DNA of 46,473 bases from Muribaculaceae bacterium (GCA_024400935.1 JAKSLZ010000013.1:1-46473); one strand, 5' to 3'. Positions 8,716-17,823 are shown, counted from the first letter of the stretch. Translations and numbers: made by a program. Notes: a model not told the origin generated them from the sequence alone.

Positions 8716-9162
8716 TTAGAGGTCTTGATAGGTGGGGATATCGGGGAGGAAACGGTAACTGTTGTGCTCATAGTCGATGGCGCAGCAATAGTGGGCCATG
8801 CCGTTTGAGACGATGAGGTATCGGGCGCGCATGACCATGTTATAACGCACTATCTGGTCAAAGACGTCCTGTGTGATCTCTACCGTCGTGGCCTTGTACT
8901 CAACAATGACAAGCGGCTTGCCCTCGCGGTCGGCAACTAGCGAGTCGCAACGGCGCTTGATGCCGTTCTGGACCAGCGACACCTCGTTGGCCATGCGCTC
9001 CAGAGGGAACTGCTTGACGTTAATGAGGTAGTGCACAAAGTTTTGCCTTACCCACTCCTCGGGAGTGAGGGCCACAAAACGCTTGCGCAGGATGTCATAG
9101 ACGACAATGCCCTGTGAAGTTTTTTTTATATTTAAATCGCAAGATGGTAGGTTAAGTCGCAT
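8716..9162 (-). CDS. HsdR N-terminal-domain protein (PD-(D/E)xK nuclease-like)
   Basis: This 148-residue protein corresponds to the stand-alone HSDR_N_2 family of Bacteroidota. The visible signature is D in RRCDSLVA (about 74) followed by VIVEYKA (about 86-92), the D...ExK arrangement of PD-(D/E)xK nucleases. It has no helicase part and is not linked to the hsd operon 2 kb away. It is transcribed divergently from holA, with 57 bases between the two starts. From memory, this pairing with holA is common in the order, which suggests a role in DNA replication or repair rather than restriction. That role is an inference. Confidence 0.85.
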   Translation of the reverse strand: MRLNLPSCDLNIKKTSQGIVVYDILRKRFVALTPEEWVRQNFVHYLINVKQFPLERMANEVSLVQNGIKRRCDSLVADREGKPLVIVEYKATTVEITQDVFDQIVRYNMVMRARYLIVSNGMAHYCCAIDYEHNSYRFLPDIPTYQDL

Positions 9163-9170
9163 TTAATTAT

Positions 9171-9178
9171 TATTTTTG
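9171..9178 (+). promoter_or_regulatory. Putative -7 element for holA
   Basis: TATTTTTG matches TAnnTTTG 42 bases upstream of the holA ATG. No convincing -33 element is present. Confidence 0.4.
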
Positions 9179-9219
9179 TATGCGAATTTAGGAATAATTC
9201 TCCAAATAACAGTCACACC

Positions 9220-10272
9220 ATGGCCGAAAAAAAAGATACTGTAACATATTTTAGCCTGCGCAAGGAGATTGAAGCAGGGAAGTTCCGCCCCATCTATGTG
9301 CTGCACGGCGAGGAACCGTACTACATAGACCAGCTGAGCGACCTGATCGTGGACAAGGCGCTGAGCGAGGAAGAGAAAGACTTCAACCTGTCGATATACT
9401 ATGGCAGCGACGCCAATGTGCGCGAGGTGATAAGCACCTGCAAGCAGTACCCCGCATTCTCGCAATACAAGGTGGTTGTGCTGCGTGAGGCTCAAAACGT
9501 GACCAAGCAGGCAGGCGGACACAGCAAGGACCTGGACCTGTTCCAACTATATGCCGAGAACCCTCTGCGCAGCACCATCCTGGTGGTGTGCAACAAGGGC
9601 GGAGCCATCAAGGCCAAGTCATTTGTCGACACCCTGAAAAAAGAGCACACCGGCGTGGTATTCAGCTCGGCTAAGGTGAGAAACGACCGCGACCTCAAGG
9701 CGGTAATCTCGGGCTATGCATCATCAGTGGGCTGTAACATCGACATGAAGTCAGAGTCGATGCTCGCCGACTGCATAGGCAACGACCTGTCGCGCATGTT
9801 CAGCGAGATTGACAAACTCAAGCTGCTCATGGGCCCCGACAACCGCATCACCCCCGAGCTGATAGAGCGCAACATAGGCATCAGCAAGGACTACAACAAC
9901 TTTGAGCTGGAAGACGCGCTTGCTACACGCAACCCCGCCAAGGCCTACCGCATCATCGACTACTTCAAGAAGCACCCCAAGAACAACCCTGTGCCCATGG
10001 TGGTGTCGATGCTCTTCGGGTTCTTCTCTAATGTGCTCATCGTGCAGACCCACAAGGACAAGTCGCAGGAGGGCCTGCTGGCCGCCATAGGCAGCAAGTC
10101 GACATTCAGGCTCAACAAGTTCATTGCGGCATCACGCAACTACTCTACCCGAGCCAGCGTCAACATCATCAGCTACCTGCGCGAATGTGATGTAAAGAGC
10201 AAGGGCATGGGTTCACGCCAGGACCAGTATGACCTGCTGCAGGAACTGGTCTACAAGATACTGCATTCATAG
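9220..10272 (+). CDS. holA: DNA polymerase III subunit delta
   Basis: This 350-residue protein is the delta subunit of the clamp loader, which opens the beta sliding clamp and loads it on DNA. The N-terminal part matches the family opening (RPIYVLHGEEPYYIDQLSD, about 23-41) and the KVVVLREAQ strand near 86. The middle region shows the AAA+-like but ATPase-dead architecture of delta, and the C-terminal half is the helical collar domain. Length is normal. It ends 17 bases before a strong bidirectional terminator at 10289-10344. Confidence 0.93.
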   Translation: MAEKKDTVTYFSLRKEIEAGKFRPIYVLHGEEPYYIDQLSDLIVDKALSEEEKDFNLSIYYGSDANVREVISTCKQYPAFSQYKVVVLREAQNVTKQAGGHSKDLDLFQLYAENPLRSTILVVCNKGGAIKAKSFVDTLKKEHTGVVFSSAKVRNDRDLKAVISGYASSVGCNIDMKSESMLADCIGNDLSRMFSEIDKLKLLMGPDNRITPELIERNIGISKDYNNFELEDALATRNPAKAYRIIDYFKKHPKNNPVPMVVSMLFGFFSNVLIVQTHKDKSQEGLLAAIGSKSTFRLNKFIAASRNYSTRASVNIISYLRECDVKSKGMGSRQDQYDLLQELVYKILHS

Positions 10273-10288
10273 ACCGCAAAGCAAATGA

Positions 10289-10344
10289 CATAAAAAACAA
10301 TGCGGGGCTCATCTTGCCGATGTAGCCTCGCATTGTTTTTTATG
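10289..10344. terminator. Bidirectional terminator between holA and the PorT-like gene
   Basis: A perfect 16-bp inverted repeat (10289-10304 with 10329-10344, CATAAAAAACAATGCG and its complement) is extended by GGCT/AGCC inside. The A-rich and T-rich outer ends give a U-tract on both strands, fitting the two convergent genes. Confidence 0.92.
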
Positions 10345-10357
10345 ATGCAATCAGTGA

Positions 10358-11041
10358 TTACTTTACTCGATAAGAATAACCCAGGGTGAGCATCAGCGAC
10401 ATATTGGCCGACGATGCAAAGGGGTCCTTCTTGTGGTTGCTGAAGATGTCGCGCAAGCCATAGTAGAAGCGCGCCTCAACATTAAACGAACGCTTGTTAG
10501 ACCTGATCATCTCCATGCCCAGTCCGGCAGTGATGCCGTAGTCAAAACGGTTCTTGGGACGAAGCGTGTATTGCTGAGTGTAACGGTTGACCTTGGGGAA
10601 ATCAGGTATCGACTCTACGTTGTGAACGTCAAAGTTGGCACTCTTGGCCTCGGCAAAGAGCAAGCCCACCTGCGGCCCTGCGTTGAAGAAGAAGTGATTG
10701 TTGTTGTTGCCAAAGTAAATGTGGCTCATCACAGGCAACTCGGCATAAAACAAGTTGCGGCTGTATCTGAAATCAGTGCCCTCAAACGTCTCTTTCCATC
10801 CATGCTGTTCCAGATTGAACTCAGCAATGATGCCAAAGTGTTTCTCCTCAATATAGCGTGCAGTGACACCGATCACAGCACCTGGCTGGAACGACTGGGG
10901 CACCGTGGGGTTGAACTGTACCCTTGACAGCGCCACGCCAGCCTTGCCGCCCACAGAGATATTGCCATCATAGTGGGTCTGGGCCATAGCTACCGAGCCG
11001 GCAGCCACTAGCATCAGCAATATGGAGAGAAAACGAGTCAT
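10358..11041 (-). CDS. PorT-family outer-membrane beta-barrel protein
   Basis: A protein of about 227 residues with a signal peptide (MTRFLSILLMLVAAGSVAMA, cut before QTHYDG). Its alternating aromatic strands are typical of an eight-strand outer-membrane barrel: GGKAGVALS, GIIAEFNLEQHGW, ELPVMSHIYFG, GPQVGLLF, YGITAGLGMEM and LMLTLGYSYRVK, ending in the hydrophobic pattern of a last strand. I chose the ATG at 11041, which overlaps the upstream LysM gene stop as TGATG, over the GTG one codon earlier. The two genes therefore look translationally coupled. The family is often annotated porin or PorT; its actual function is unknown. Confidence 0.85.
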   Translation of the reverse strand: MTRFLSILLMLVAAGSVAMAQTHYDGNISVGGKAGVALSRVQFNPTVPQSFQPGAVIGVTARYIEEKHFGIIAEFNLEQHGWKETFEGTDFRYSRNLFYAELPVMSHIYFGNNNNHFFFNAGPQVGLLFAEAKSANFDVHNVESIPDFPKVNRYTQQYTLRPKNRFDYGITAGLGMEMIRSNKRSFNVEARFYYGLRDIFSNHKKDPFASSANMSLMLTLGYSYRVK

Positions 11042-12837
11042 CACTTGTTTATAACTACAAAGCTTTCAATCTTCTTGTCGGTAGAGAAGTGAACCATTGT
11101 GATGGCCTGGTTGATATAACCCTTCCAACCCTCGGCGTGAGTGAACTTGAAGCCTGTCTGGATGCCCTTCTCCACGGGAGTGTTGTCATCGAGTTCCATG
11201 CAAGAACCCAGAGTGTTGATGAGGAAGCAGCCGGCATCAAAGCCATAGAGAGCCATAACGGGATAAGTGTCGTTGATCATCTTGTCGCCCTCATACTTCT
11301 TGGTGTAGCTGTTCTCAACATTTTGAGTGCGGAAGCCCTTAGTGTTGAAGAAGCGAGAGAACATATAAGTGTCAACCGCCATTAGGTCGGCCTGAATCTC
11401 CTTGAGAGAAACCACATACTCAGGATAACCGAGCAATGTCAATTCACAGTCAAAACGATCAGTCTTAGCTTTCTTCAAAGCGGGAAGAACCTTCTTGAGG
11501 AGAGCCTTGGTGCCGTTAGAAGGAATGACAACATAGCTTGTGCCGGGGTCGAGTTTGCGGTCTAATGCAGCATAGGGCAGCTCACCGTCGACATTGATAG
11601 AGATAGACTGGCAACCCGCAAGGCCTTCCTTTATAGTCTTGAACAGATCAGTGGGTTCAGCGCTCTTGTCCATGAGATACACAACAGTGGCATCGGGGAA
11701 ACGAGTCTTGAACCAAGACACTACATTGCCCACCATGTTGGCGGTGGGTGTCATTGTGATATACACATTGGGATTAGCCTTGAAGTCGTCGTTCTTAGTT
11801 GCAAAGCAGTTGAGTACATTCACATTGTTCTTTTGACCAAAGTTGCTGATGCGTTCCAGCTGCTTGGGCTCGCTGGGTGCAATGATGAGGTTGAGTTCAC
11901 GCACCTCGGGAAGAGCCAGGAGGCTGTCAGTGACATTGAGGTTGTGCTCAGTGTCATAAACCTTGATGTTCATGGGACGCTGAGCCTTGCCGCCCAGACT
12001 GTCCACAGCAAGCAGCATACCCTTGAGGAAGTCGGTGTACAGGAAAGCCTGACGGGGAGCATTCTCGTTAGAGAGCTGGAAAGGAAGCATCACACCCACA
12101 TTGAGGGGGCGCTTGAGCAACTCACTCCTAACGACAGCATAAGTGTCCTTAGCCTTAGTGGAGAAATTCTGCTGGATAACACTCAGGGGAGCCTTGTCCA
12201 TATACCCCAGCATGTAAGATTCCTCAACAGTGGGGACCAAGATTTTTTTACCTTTCTTCAACTTATCCATGCCAGGATTGAGAGCCTTTAACTCGGCAGC
12301 ATCAATTTCAAACTTTGACGACAGCGATGCATAGGTGTCGTTTTGTGCCAGAGTGTAGTATACAAACTTTGTAATGGGCACAGAATAAGTGACCTTGGGC
12401 GCTGTATTGGGATTGACAACGATAGTCTTGCCGGCTGAATACTCATCGGGGGCGATGTTGACATTATTGCGCACGATGTCTTCGACCGATGCGTTGAACT
12501 TCTTGGCCACAGTGTACAGGTTGTCACCGTCAACCAGCTTATAGGTCATGGAAGCAGTGCCGTATGACATTGCGGGATGTGACTTGTCGACACTGGCAGG
12601 AAGCAGAATCATCTGATTCTTGGCAACTCCATTGGCAACAGTGGGGTTATACAAGAAAATATCATCAGCCACAACATTAAATTTGCGAGCTAGTTCCTGA
12701 ACAGTACTTTTACTTTCAGTGCAATAGTAGAAATAAGTTTTATCTCCAACCTTCATTGTGGGGAGGTTGGTTTGCGCGCTGGCAATTAATGAAATTGTCA
12801 ATCCTAGAAGCGATGTAAATATCTGCTTGTAATTCAT
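11041..12837 (-). CDS. LysM-domain protein fused to a periplasmic-binding-protein fold
   Basis: About 598 residues with a signal peptide (about 1-22). Three LysM modules, which bind peptidoglycan glycans, lie at about 25-80, 95-145 and 158-205 (for example DNLYTVAKKFNASVEDIVRNN). Residues about 240-590 resemble the type 1 periplasmic-binding fold of branched-chain amino-acid receptors (RPLNVGVMLPF, then LNLIIAPSEPKQL, YVVIPSN). I moved the start to the ATG at 12837; the upstream alternative at 12843 is a TTG. It is coupled to the barrel gene downstream, so the pair may link cell wall and outer membrane. The ligand is unknown. Confidence 0.87.
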   Translation of the reverse strand: MNYKQIFTSLLGLTISLIASAQTNLPTMKVGDKTYFYYCTESKSTVQELARKFNVVADDIFLYNPTVANGVAKNQMILLPASVDKSHPAMSYGTASMTYKLVDGDNLYTVAKKFNASVEDIVRNNVNIAPDEYSAGKTIVVNPNTAPKVTYSVPITKFVYYTLAQNDTYASLSSKFEIDAAELKALNPGMDKLKKGKKILVPTVEESYMLGYMDKAPLSVIQQNFSTKAKDTYAVVRSELLKRPLNVGVMLPFQLSNENAPRQAFLYTDFLKGMLLAVDSLGGKAQRPMNIKVYDTEHNLNVTDSLLALPEVRELNLIIAPSEPKQLERISNFGQKNNVNVLNCFATKNDDFKANPNVYITMTPTANMVGNVVSWFKTRFPDATVVYLMDKSAEPTDLFKTIKEGLAGCQSISINVDGELPYAALDRKLDPGTSYVVIPSNGTKALLKKVLPALKKAKTDRFDCELTLLGYPEYVVSLKEIQADLMAVDTYMFSRFFNTKGFRTQNVENSYTKKYEGDKMINDTYPVMALYGFDAGCFLINTLGSCMELDDNTPVEKGIQTGFKFTHAEGWKGYINQAITMVHFSTDKKIESFVVINK

Positions 12838-12900
12838 TGTCAAAGTTTTAAAAGTTAAAGTATGAAGTAATGCTTTAATAAATTCCTATATTATCTGTTG

Positions 12901-12930
12901 CAAATTTACAAAAAGTTCGTCAAATATCAA
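12901..12930 (-). promoter_or_regulatory. Promoter of the LysM/PorT-like operon
   Basis: The minus strand reads TTG (12928-12930), 19 bases, then TAAATTTG (12901-12908), a near-consensus Bacteroidota promoter about 65 bases before the ATG. Confidence 0.55.
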
Positions 12931-12947
12931 CGTTTTCGCTACACCTT

Positions 12948-15158
12948 TTATATAGGGTTGACCACCCTATCGCCTATCAGCTTAGCGATCTGCTTGCGCA
13001 ATTCAAACAATTCAGACTGTTGCCTGAGCAGCTCAAACACCCTGTCGCCCGTTGCTGTTTCAAGCTCGGCCTGGACTTGCTTGATGCGCTGGTCGATCAA
13101 GGCATTTTTCCAGTTGTTCAAAGCTCCGGGAATAAGAATCTCCAGGCGGTCAAACTCGGTGGGTATAGTAGCATACTCGGTGTGAATCTTGCTCAAAACA
13201 TATCGTTCGCTCACAAGGTCACCGGCAATTTCGCGCACACGGTCGTCGGGATGCGAGCACAACCTCTTCTCCAGATACCGCATCCTGTACTCGTTGACCT
13301 TGACCACATTGTTTGCAGCCACCTGAGCCCTGATGCGATCTTCTTCTTGCTTGAGGCTGTCGATTGTGTGGCCTATAGGATCTATTTGACGCACAAGCTC
13401 TTCGCACTGCGCATTACCTTCTTGCTCCACCTGCTGCACAAAGACGGGCATGTCAGCATAAAAGGCCGGTAGCATGCCCATGGCGATTTCAAAGATGTGG
13501 GCAAAGTCGGGATTAGTGAAGGAAATATTGTCGATGTTCAGTTCGCTGCTGACATACTCAGCTACAGTGACATTTTGGGTAGTCATCTCCTGACCCTCAT
13601 AGAACGCTATGCAGAAGTTGCACATGCCATACTTGACAATGTACTTGATCATCGCCTCTTCCTGAGGATGCAAATCGAAGGTCACAACTGGCTGACTCGC
13701 ACGATTATCTTGCTCTGGACCTATCTCGGGAGGAACAGGTGGAGCATCATAATCTGGACCCACTGGCGGTTGCTGAACATCAGTACCAGCAACGTTGGCA
13801 CCCTCGTTACCCCCCGAAGTCTTCCTCTTATCCTTCTTGAGTCGCTCGTCACGTGCCTGCTTGATATACTTGGCAATGCTTCGCAACACCACGCCCTCGC
13901 CTATGCCAAACAAGTCGCTGCATTCCTTGGCATACACGGCACGGGTAACCTCTGACGGGATCACTGAAATAGAGCGCGCCACGCTCTCTATGGCCTGAGC
14001 ACGCTTTACCGGGTCACGGCCGCAGTCCTTGAGCATGACAGTAGTCTTGAACTCGATGAAATCGCGTTCATTCTCGTCAATAAACTGCTGCACCTCACTG
14101 GCACTGTGAGTGCGAGAGTAACTGTCAGGATCTTCGTCGGTAGGCAGAAGCAGGATTTTAGCATTGAGTCCCTCGGCCAGAACCTTGTCTACACCTTTGA
14201 ATGCGGCTTTGATACCCGCAGCATCACCGTCAAACATCTCAGTGACATTTTCAGTGAATCGGTGTATCATGTGAACTTGCTCCTCGGTCAATGCGGTACC
14301 CGACGCAGCAATGACATTGCAAAATCCTGATTGATGCATCGAGATCACATCGGCATATCCCTCAACAATATAGCATTTTCCCTTTACAGCAATCTCACGC
14401 TTAGCCTGAAACAAACCGTATATTTCCTTGCGCTTACTATATATAATTGACTCGGGCGAGTTGACATATTTGGCCACAGTCTTGTCCTTCTTGAGGGTGC
14501 GACCGCCAAAGGCCACAATCTTGCCGCTTACATTAAATATAGGGAATATCACACGGCCGCGGTAGCGGTCATATCCGCCTCCACGATTGTCGTCAACACA
14601 CAGGCCGGCATCAAACAGCAACTTGCGGTTGAAGCCCTGGGCAATTGCGGCCTTGTAAAGCGCCGAACGGTCTTCGGGCGAATAGCCCAAACGAAAATTC
14701 TTTATTGTTGTTTCGCTAAATCCTCGTTCGTTGAAATAAGCAAGTCCCACTTCCTTACCCTCGGTAGTGTCGTGAAGCTGCCCTTCAAAGTATTTGCAAG
14801 CCCACTCGTTGAGCATGAACATAGCGTCGCGGGCGGTCTGCCGTTCCTTCTCCTCATCGGTGAGTTCACGCTCATTAACCTCGATGTGGTATTTGTTTGC
14901 AAGATATATAAGGGCATCGTGATAAGAAAGCTGCTCATGCTTCATGATGAAGTTAACAGCACTGCCGCCCTCGCCACACGAGAAACACTTGCATATACCC
15001 TTTGACTTAGAAACATAGAATGACGGCGTGCGGTCATTGTGGAACGGGCACAGACCCACGTAGTTAGTGCCACGGCGACGCAAAGTCACAAAGTCGCTGA
15101 CAACATCAACAATGTCAGCACTTTCTATAATCAATCCTACTGTGGCATTATCTATCAT
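12948..15158 (-). CDS. dnaG: DNA primase
   Basis: This 736-residue enzyme makes RNA primers for replication. The N-terminal zinc ribbon is intact, with C37, H40, C58 and C61 (CPFH...CFSC). The catalytic core follows, with the TOPRIM segments KCYIVEGYADVISM (about 257) and FDGDAAGIKAA (about 308). The C-terminal third is a DnaB-binding helical region, preceded by a low-complexity linker rich in proline and glycine (about 440-485). It is longer than the E. coli enzyme because of this linker. A -7 element lies at 15185-15192. Confidence 0.96.
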   Translation of the reverse strand: MIDNATVGLIIESADIVDVVSDFVTLRRRGTNYVGLCPFHNDRTPSFYVSKSKGICKCFSCGEGGSAVNFIMKHEQLSYHDALIYLANKYHIEVNERELTDEEKERQTARDAMFMLNEWACKYFEGQLHDTTEGKEVGLAYFNERGFSETTIKNFRLGYSPEDRSALYKAAIAQGFNRKLLFDAGLCVDDNRGGGYDRYRGRVIFPIFNVSGKIVAFGGRTLKKDKTVAKYVNSPESIIYSKRKEIYGLFQAKREIAVKGKCYIVEGYADVISMHQSGFCNVIAASGTALTEEQVHMIHRFTENVTEMFDGDAAGIKAAFKGVDKVLAEGLNAKILLLPTDEDPDSYSRTHSASEVQQFIDENERDFIEFKTTVMLKDCGRDPVKRAQAIESVARSISVIPSEVTRAVYAKECSDLFGIGEGVVLRSIAKYIKQARDERLKKDKRKTSGGNEGANVAGTDVQQPPVGPDYDAPPVPPEIGPEQDNRASQPVVTFDLHPQEEAMIKYIVKYGMCNFCIAFYEGQEMTTQNVTVAEYVSSELNIDNISFTNPDFAHIFEIAMGMLPAFYADMPVFVQQVEQEGNAQCEELVRQIDPIGHTIDSLKQEEDRIRAQVAANNVVKVNEYRMRYLEKRLCSHPDDRVREIAGDLVSERYVLSKIHTEYATIPTEFDRLEILIPGALNNWKNALIDQRIKQVQAELETATGDRVFELLRQQSELFELRKQIAKLIGDRVVNPI

Positions 15159-15184
15159 CTTTCAACGTTTGTTTTATAAGATTA

Positions 15185-15192
15185 CAAAGGTA
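15185..15192 (-). promoter_or_regulatory. Putative -7 element for dnaG
   Basis: The minus strand reads TACCTTTG 26 bases before the dnaG ATG. The nearest TTG (15217-15219) is 24 bases upstream, slightly too far for an ideal -33 element. Confidence 0.5.
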
Positions 15193-15296
15193 CAATTTTT
15201 TTTTAAATCACGACCGCAATTGCAAGAAAATAATATTGTGGCACGTCCACATCTTGAACTAAAAAGGTGGCGGGCATCACATTATATTAGAACATG

Positions 15297-15331
15297 AAGC
15301 GCCCTGCCAGGTTTAATCAGGCAGGGCGCTT
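15297..15331. terminator. Strong hairpin between relA and dnaG
   Basis: A perfect 12-bp stem AAGCGCCCTGCC/GGCAGGGCGCTT with an 11-base loop. It lies downstream of relA, after the palindrome at 15342-15525, and probably ends relA transcription before the dnaG promoter. The U-tract is weak on the minus strand. Confidence 0.7.
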
Positions 15332-15341
15332 ATTATCATGT

Positions 15342-15525
15342 TTAAGGTGGGTTCTATTAATTATGTCGAGGCAATTTTGAAATATGTTTTGAGTAGGTTT
15401 TTGGCATGAAGAGGGAGCGAAGCGAACTTCGTGACCGATTGAATGTCAAAAAGATACCAAAACAGGTTCAAAAGCGACCGAAATAAATAATAACTTTATC
15501 CCATAATTAATAGAACCCACCTTAA
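15342..15525. repeat. 184-bp palindromic element with perfect 24-bp terminal inverted repeats
   Basis: Bases 15342-15365 and 15502-15525 are perfect reverse complements (TTAAGGTGGGTTCTATTAAT plus 4 more bases). The inside is also partly palindromic: TTTTTGGCAT pairs with ATGTCAAAAA, and CGAAG/CTTCG forms the tip. The relA stop codon (15522-15524) lies inside the right arm. GGGAGCGAAGC (15413-15423) recurs near the centre of the element at 45959-46085. It has no coding capacity. With the hairpin at 15297-15331 it accounts for the 363-bp gap between dnaG and relA. Confidence 0.88.
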
Positions 15526-17735
15526 CGGTTCACTCGTTCTACTTGTTTCACTCCCTTGAGTGCAAGGATTTTCTTCATCAGCTCGTCAAGAGCGTCATTG
15601 CCGGGGATTCCCACCACGAGGAAGCCCTCAAAAGTGCCTTGTTGTGACGATATGGAGATATTGCGCAATGCAGTCTCCGGACTCTTGTTTATCACAGAGG
15701 TGATGTTTGACACAATACCTATGTCGTCCTTGCCCACCACCTTGATGGTAACGGCAAACTGAGCGCCCACCTTGCCCGACCATGCGCTCTTAATCATGCG
15801 GTAAGGATACTTTGACACAAGATGCTTCAAGTTACCGCATTCCACCTTATGGATCTTAATTGCGCCGTCACTGGCAATGAAGCCTGCGATGCGGTCGCCC
15901 AAGATGGGATTACAGCACTTAGACAACTTGTAATTGATACCCTTGACGTTATTGCCTATCACAAGGATGTCATCGGTGGGGCTTTCTTCCTTAACAGGTT
16001 GCAACACAAATCCCTCGGCAGTGCCATGGGGCGAAGCCTGAGAGGAATCCTTGAGACGCTCTACCAGCTGCTCGTAACGCTCCACTACCGTGTTCACATC
16101 CAGACGCTCGTCGTTGATGTCAACATAGAAGTCGGTAATGGTCTTGTAGCCCATCTTCTTAGTGAGCTTAGCCATCGTGCCCTCATCAAGGTCAATCTTG
16201 CGGTTCTTGAAACGACGCTGTACAAGCTCACGGGCCATGTCGGCCTGACGCACACGAGCTTCGTTGACCGCCTGACGTATCTTGTTGCGGGCCTTGCTGG
16301 TAACCACATAGTTGAGCCAGTCCTGACGTGGCATCTGGGTCGAAGATGTCGTGATTTCTACCGTGTCACCGCTCTTGAGCTTATAGTTGAGTTTCTGGTT
16401 CTTGCCGTCTACCCTACCGCCAGTGCATGTGCTGCCCACACGGGTGTGGATGGCAAAGGCAAAGTCAAGTATAGTGGAGCCCATGGGCAACTGGAACAAA
16501 TCGCCCTTGGGAGTGAACACAAACACTTCCTTGTCATACAAGTTCATGTTCATGCCGCGCACAAGCTCCATCTGCCCTATCGAGCCAGCCTCGAGCACCT
16601 CACGCACATTGTTCATCCACGAGTCAAGGTCACCCTCGCTCTTGATGCCCTTGTACTTCCAGTGGGCGGCAAGACCGCGCTCGGCTATCTCGTCCATGCG
16701 CTTGGTGCGTATCTGCACCTCCACCCACTTGTCCTGCGGCCCTTTGACCGTGATGTGAAGCGACTCATAACCATTGCTCTTGGGAATAGTAATCCAGTCT
16801 TTGTGACGCGACGGATTAGCAGTATATATATCAGTAACAACTGAATAAGCTATCCAGCAATCTTTCTTCTCGCGCTCATGTGGAGTGTCAATGATTACTC
16901 TGATGGCAAACAAGTCATACATGCCGTTGAGGTCAACATCCTTCTTCTTCATCTTGTTCCAGATGGAGTTGATGCTCTTAGTGCGACCTTTAATCTCAAA
17001 GTTGAGTCCCTGCTCAGTCAGGGCTTTCTTGATGGGAGCGATAAAGTCTACGACATATGAATCACGACGTGCCTTGGTCTCGCTCAGTTTCTCGGCAATT
17101 TGAGAGTACACCCTGCGGTTGAGATACTTGAGCGACATATCCTCAAGCTCCGACTTGATTTGATAAAGGCCCAGACGATGAGCCAGCGGCGCATAGAGGT
17201 AGCGCGACTCAGACGCAATGTCATGGACAAACATTTCATTAGGATGATGGTTGATCTCGCGCATCAGTCCCAAGCGATCCACAATCATGATGATGATGAC
17301 ACGTATGTCATCAGCAAAAGTAAGGAGCAGCTTCTGGAAATTCTCGTTGCGCACTGCAGCCTGTCGCTGGTACAACTGAGAGACCTTGATGAGTCCGCGC
17401 ACAATCTTAGCGACGTCATCCCCAAAGTATTCTATTACCTTGCTCTCTGTGACCGATTTGTTGCGCACCAGGTTATAGAGCATGGTGGCAATGACCATGC
17501 TGCGGTCAGGAGCGATATTCTCGGCAACAAGGAGCGCAGTGCGCAGGTTGCGCACCGTGGGGTTGATTCCGTACTGGTCACGGCTATAGTGGTTGGCAAG
17601 AACGCCTTGTTTGATAATGGCATGTACATGACTTATATCTTCACTGCTTGCCACATCTTTGAGCCTGACTAACAACTCCTTGACCATTGACTTCATCAAG
17701 AGTTTTTCATTGTCATTGAAATATCCATGTTCCAT
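15522..17735 (-). CDS. relA: RelA/SpoT-family (p)ppGpp synthetase, probably synthetase-only
   Basis: A 737-residue long RSH protein of the stringent response. The synthetase domain is intact (GRTKSINSIWNKM near 245, YDLFAIRVI near 270, PKSNGYESLHITVKG near 325, VEVQIRT and AERGLAAHWKYK). A TGS domain (about 400-465) and a C-terminal ACT domain (about 660-737) follow. The N-terminal hydrolase domain seems dead: the HDxxED motif is replaced by YNLVRN (about 86-91), and the second motif reads VDRLGLMRE. I therefore call it RelA-like rather than bifunctional. A well-spaced promoter lies at 17765-17796. Its stop codon sits inside a palindromic element. Confidence 0.93.
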   Translation of the reverse strand: MEHGYFNDNEKLLMKSMVKELLVRLKDVASSEDISHVHAIIKQGVLANHYSRDQYGINPTVRNLRTALLVAENIAPDRSMVIATMLYNLVRNKSVTESKVIEYFGDDVAKIVRGLIKVSQLYQRQAAVRNENFQKLLLTFADDIRVIIIMIVDRLGLMREINHHPNEMFVHDIASESRYLYAPLAHRLGLYQIKSELEDMSLKYLNRRVYSQIAEKLSETKARRDSYVVDFIAPIKKALTEQGLNFEIKGRTKSINSIWNKMKKKDVDLNGMYDLFAIRVIIDTPHEREKKDCWIAYSVVTDIYTANPSRHKDWITIPKSNGYESLHITVKGPQDKWVEVQIRTKRMDEIAERGLAAHWKYKGIKSEGDLDSWMNNVREVLEAGSIGQMELVRGMNMNLYDKEVFVFTPKGDLFQLPMGSTILDFAFAIHTRVGSTCTGGRVDGKNQKLNYKLKSGDTVEITTSSTQMPRQDWLNYVVTSKARNKIRQAVNEARVRQADMARELVQRRFKNRKIDLDEGTMAKLTKKMGYKTITDFYVDINDERLDVNTVVERYEQLVERLKDSSQASPHGTAEGFVLQPVKEESPTDDILVIGNNVKGINYKLSKCCNPILGDRIAGFIASDGAIKIHKVECGNLKHLVSKYPYRMIKSAWSGKVGAQFAVTIKVVGKDDIGIVSNITSVINKSPETALRNISISSQQGTFEGFLVVGIPGNDALDELMKKILALKGVKQVERVNR

Positions 17736-17764
17736 ATTTTTCTCGCCTTTGTTAAAAAAGATTA

Positions 17765-17796
17765 CAAAATTATTTTTTTATGTCCAAAAAAACAAA
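17765..17796 (-). promoter_or_regulatory. Promoter of relA
   Basis: The minus strand reads TTTG (17793-17796), exactly 20 bases, then TAATTTTG (17765-17772). The predicted leader is about 22 bases. Confidence 0.75.
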
Positions 17797-17815
17797 CAAT
17801 TTGGCACAAAATCAC

Positions 17816-17823
17816 TAACTTTG
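17816..17823 (+). promoter_or_regulatory. Putative -7 element for the DUF4301 gene
   Basis: TAACTTTG matches the consensus 35 bases before the chosen ATG. It is back to back with the relA promoter. No TTTG is found at the ideal distance. Confidence 0.55.

Noticed and set aside
15297..15331. Riboswitch upstream of dnaG
   Set aside because: It is a simple perfect stem-loop upstream of the dnaG promoter and is better explained as a terminator.
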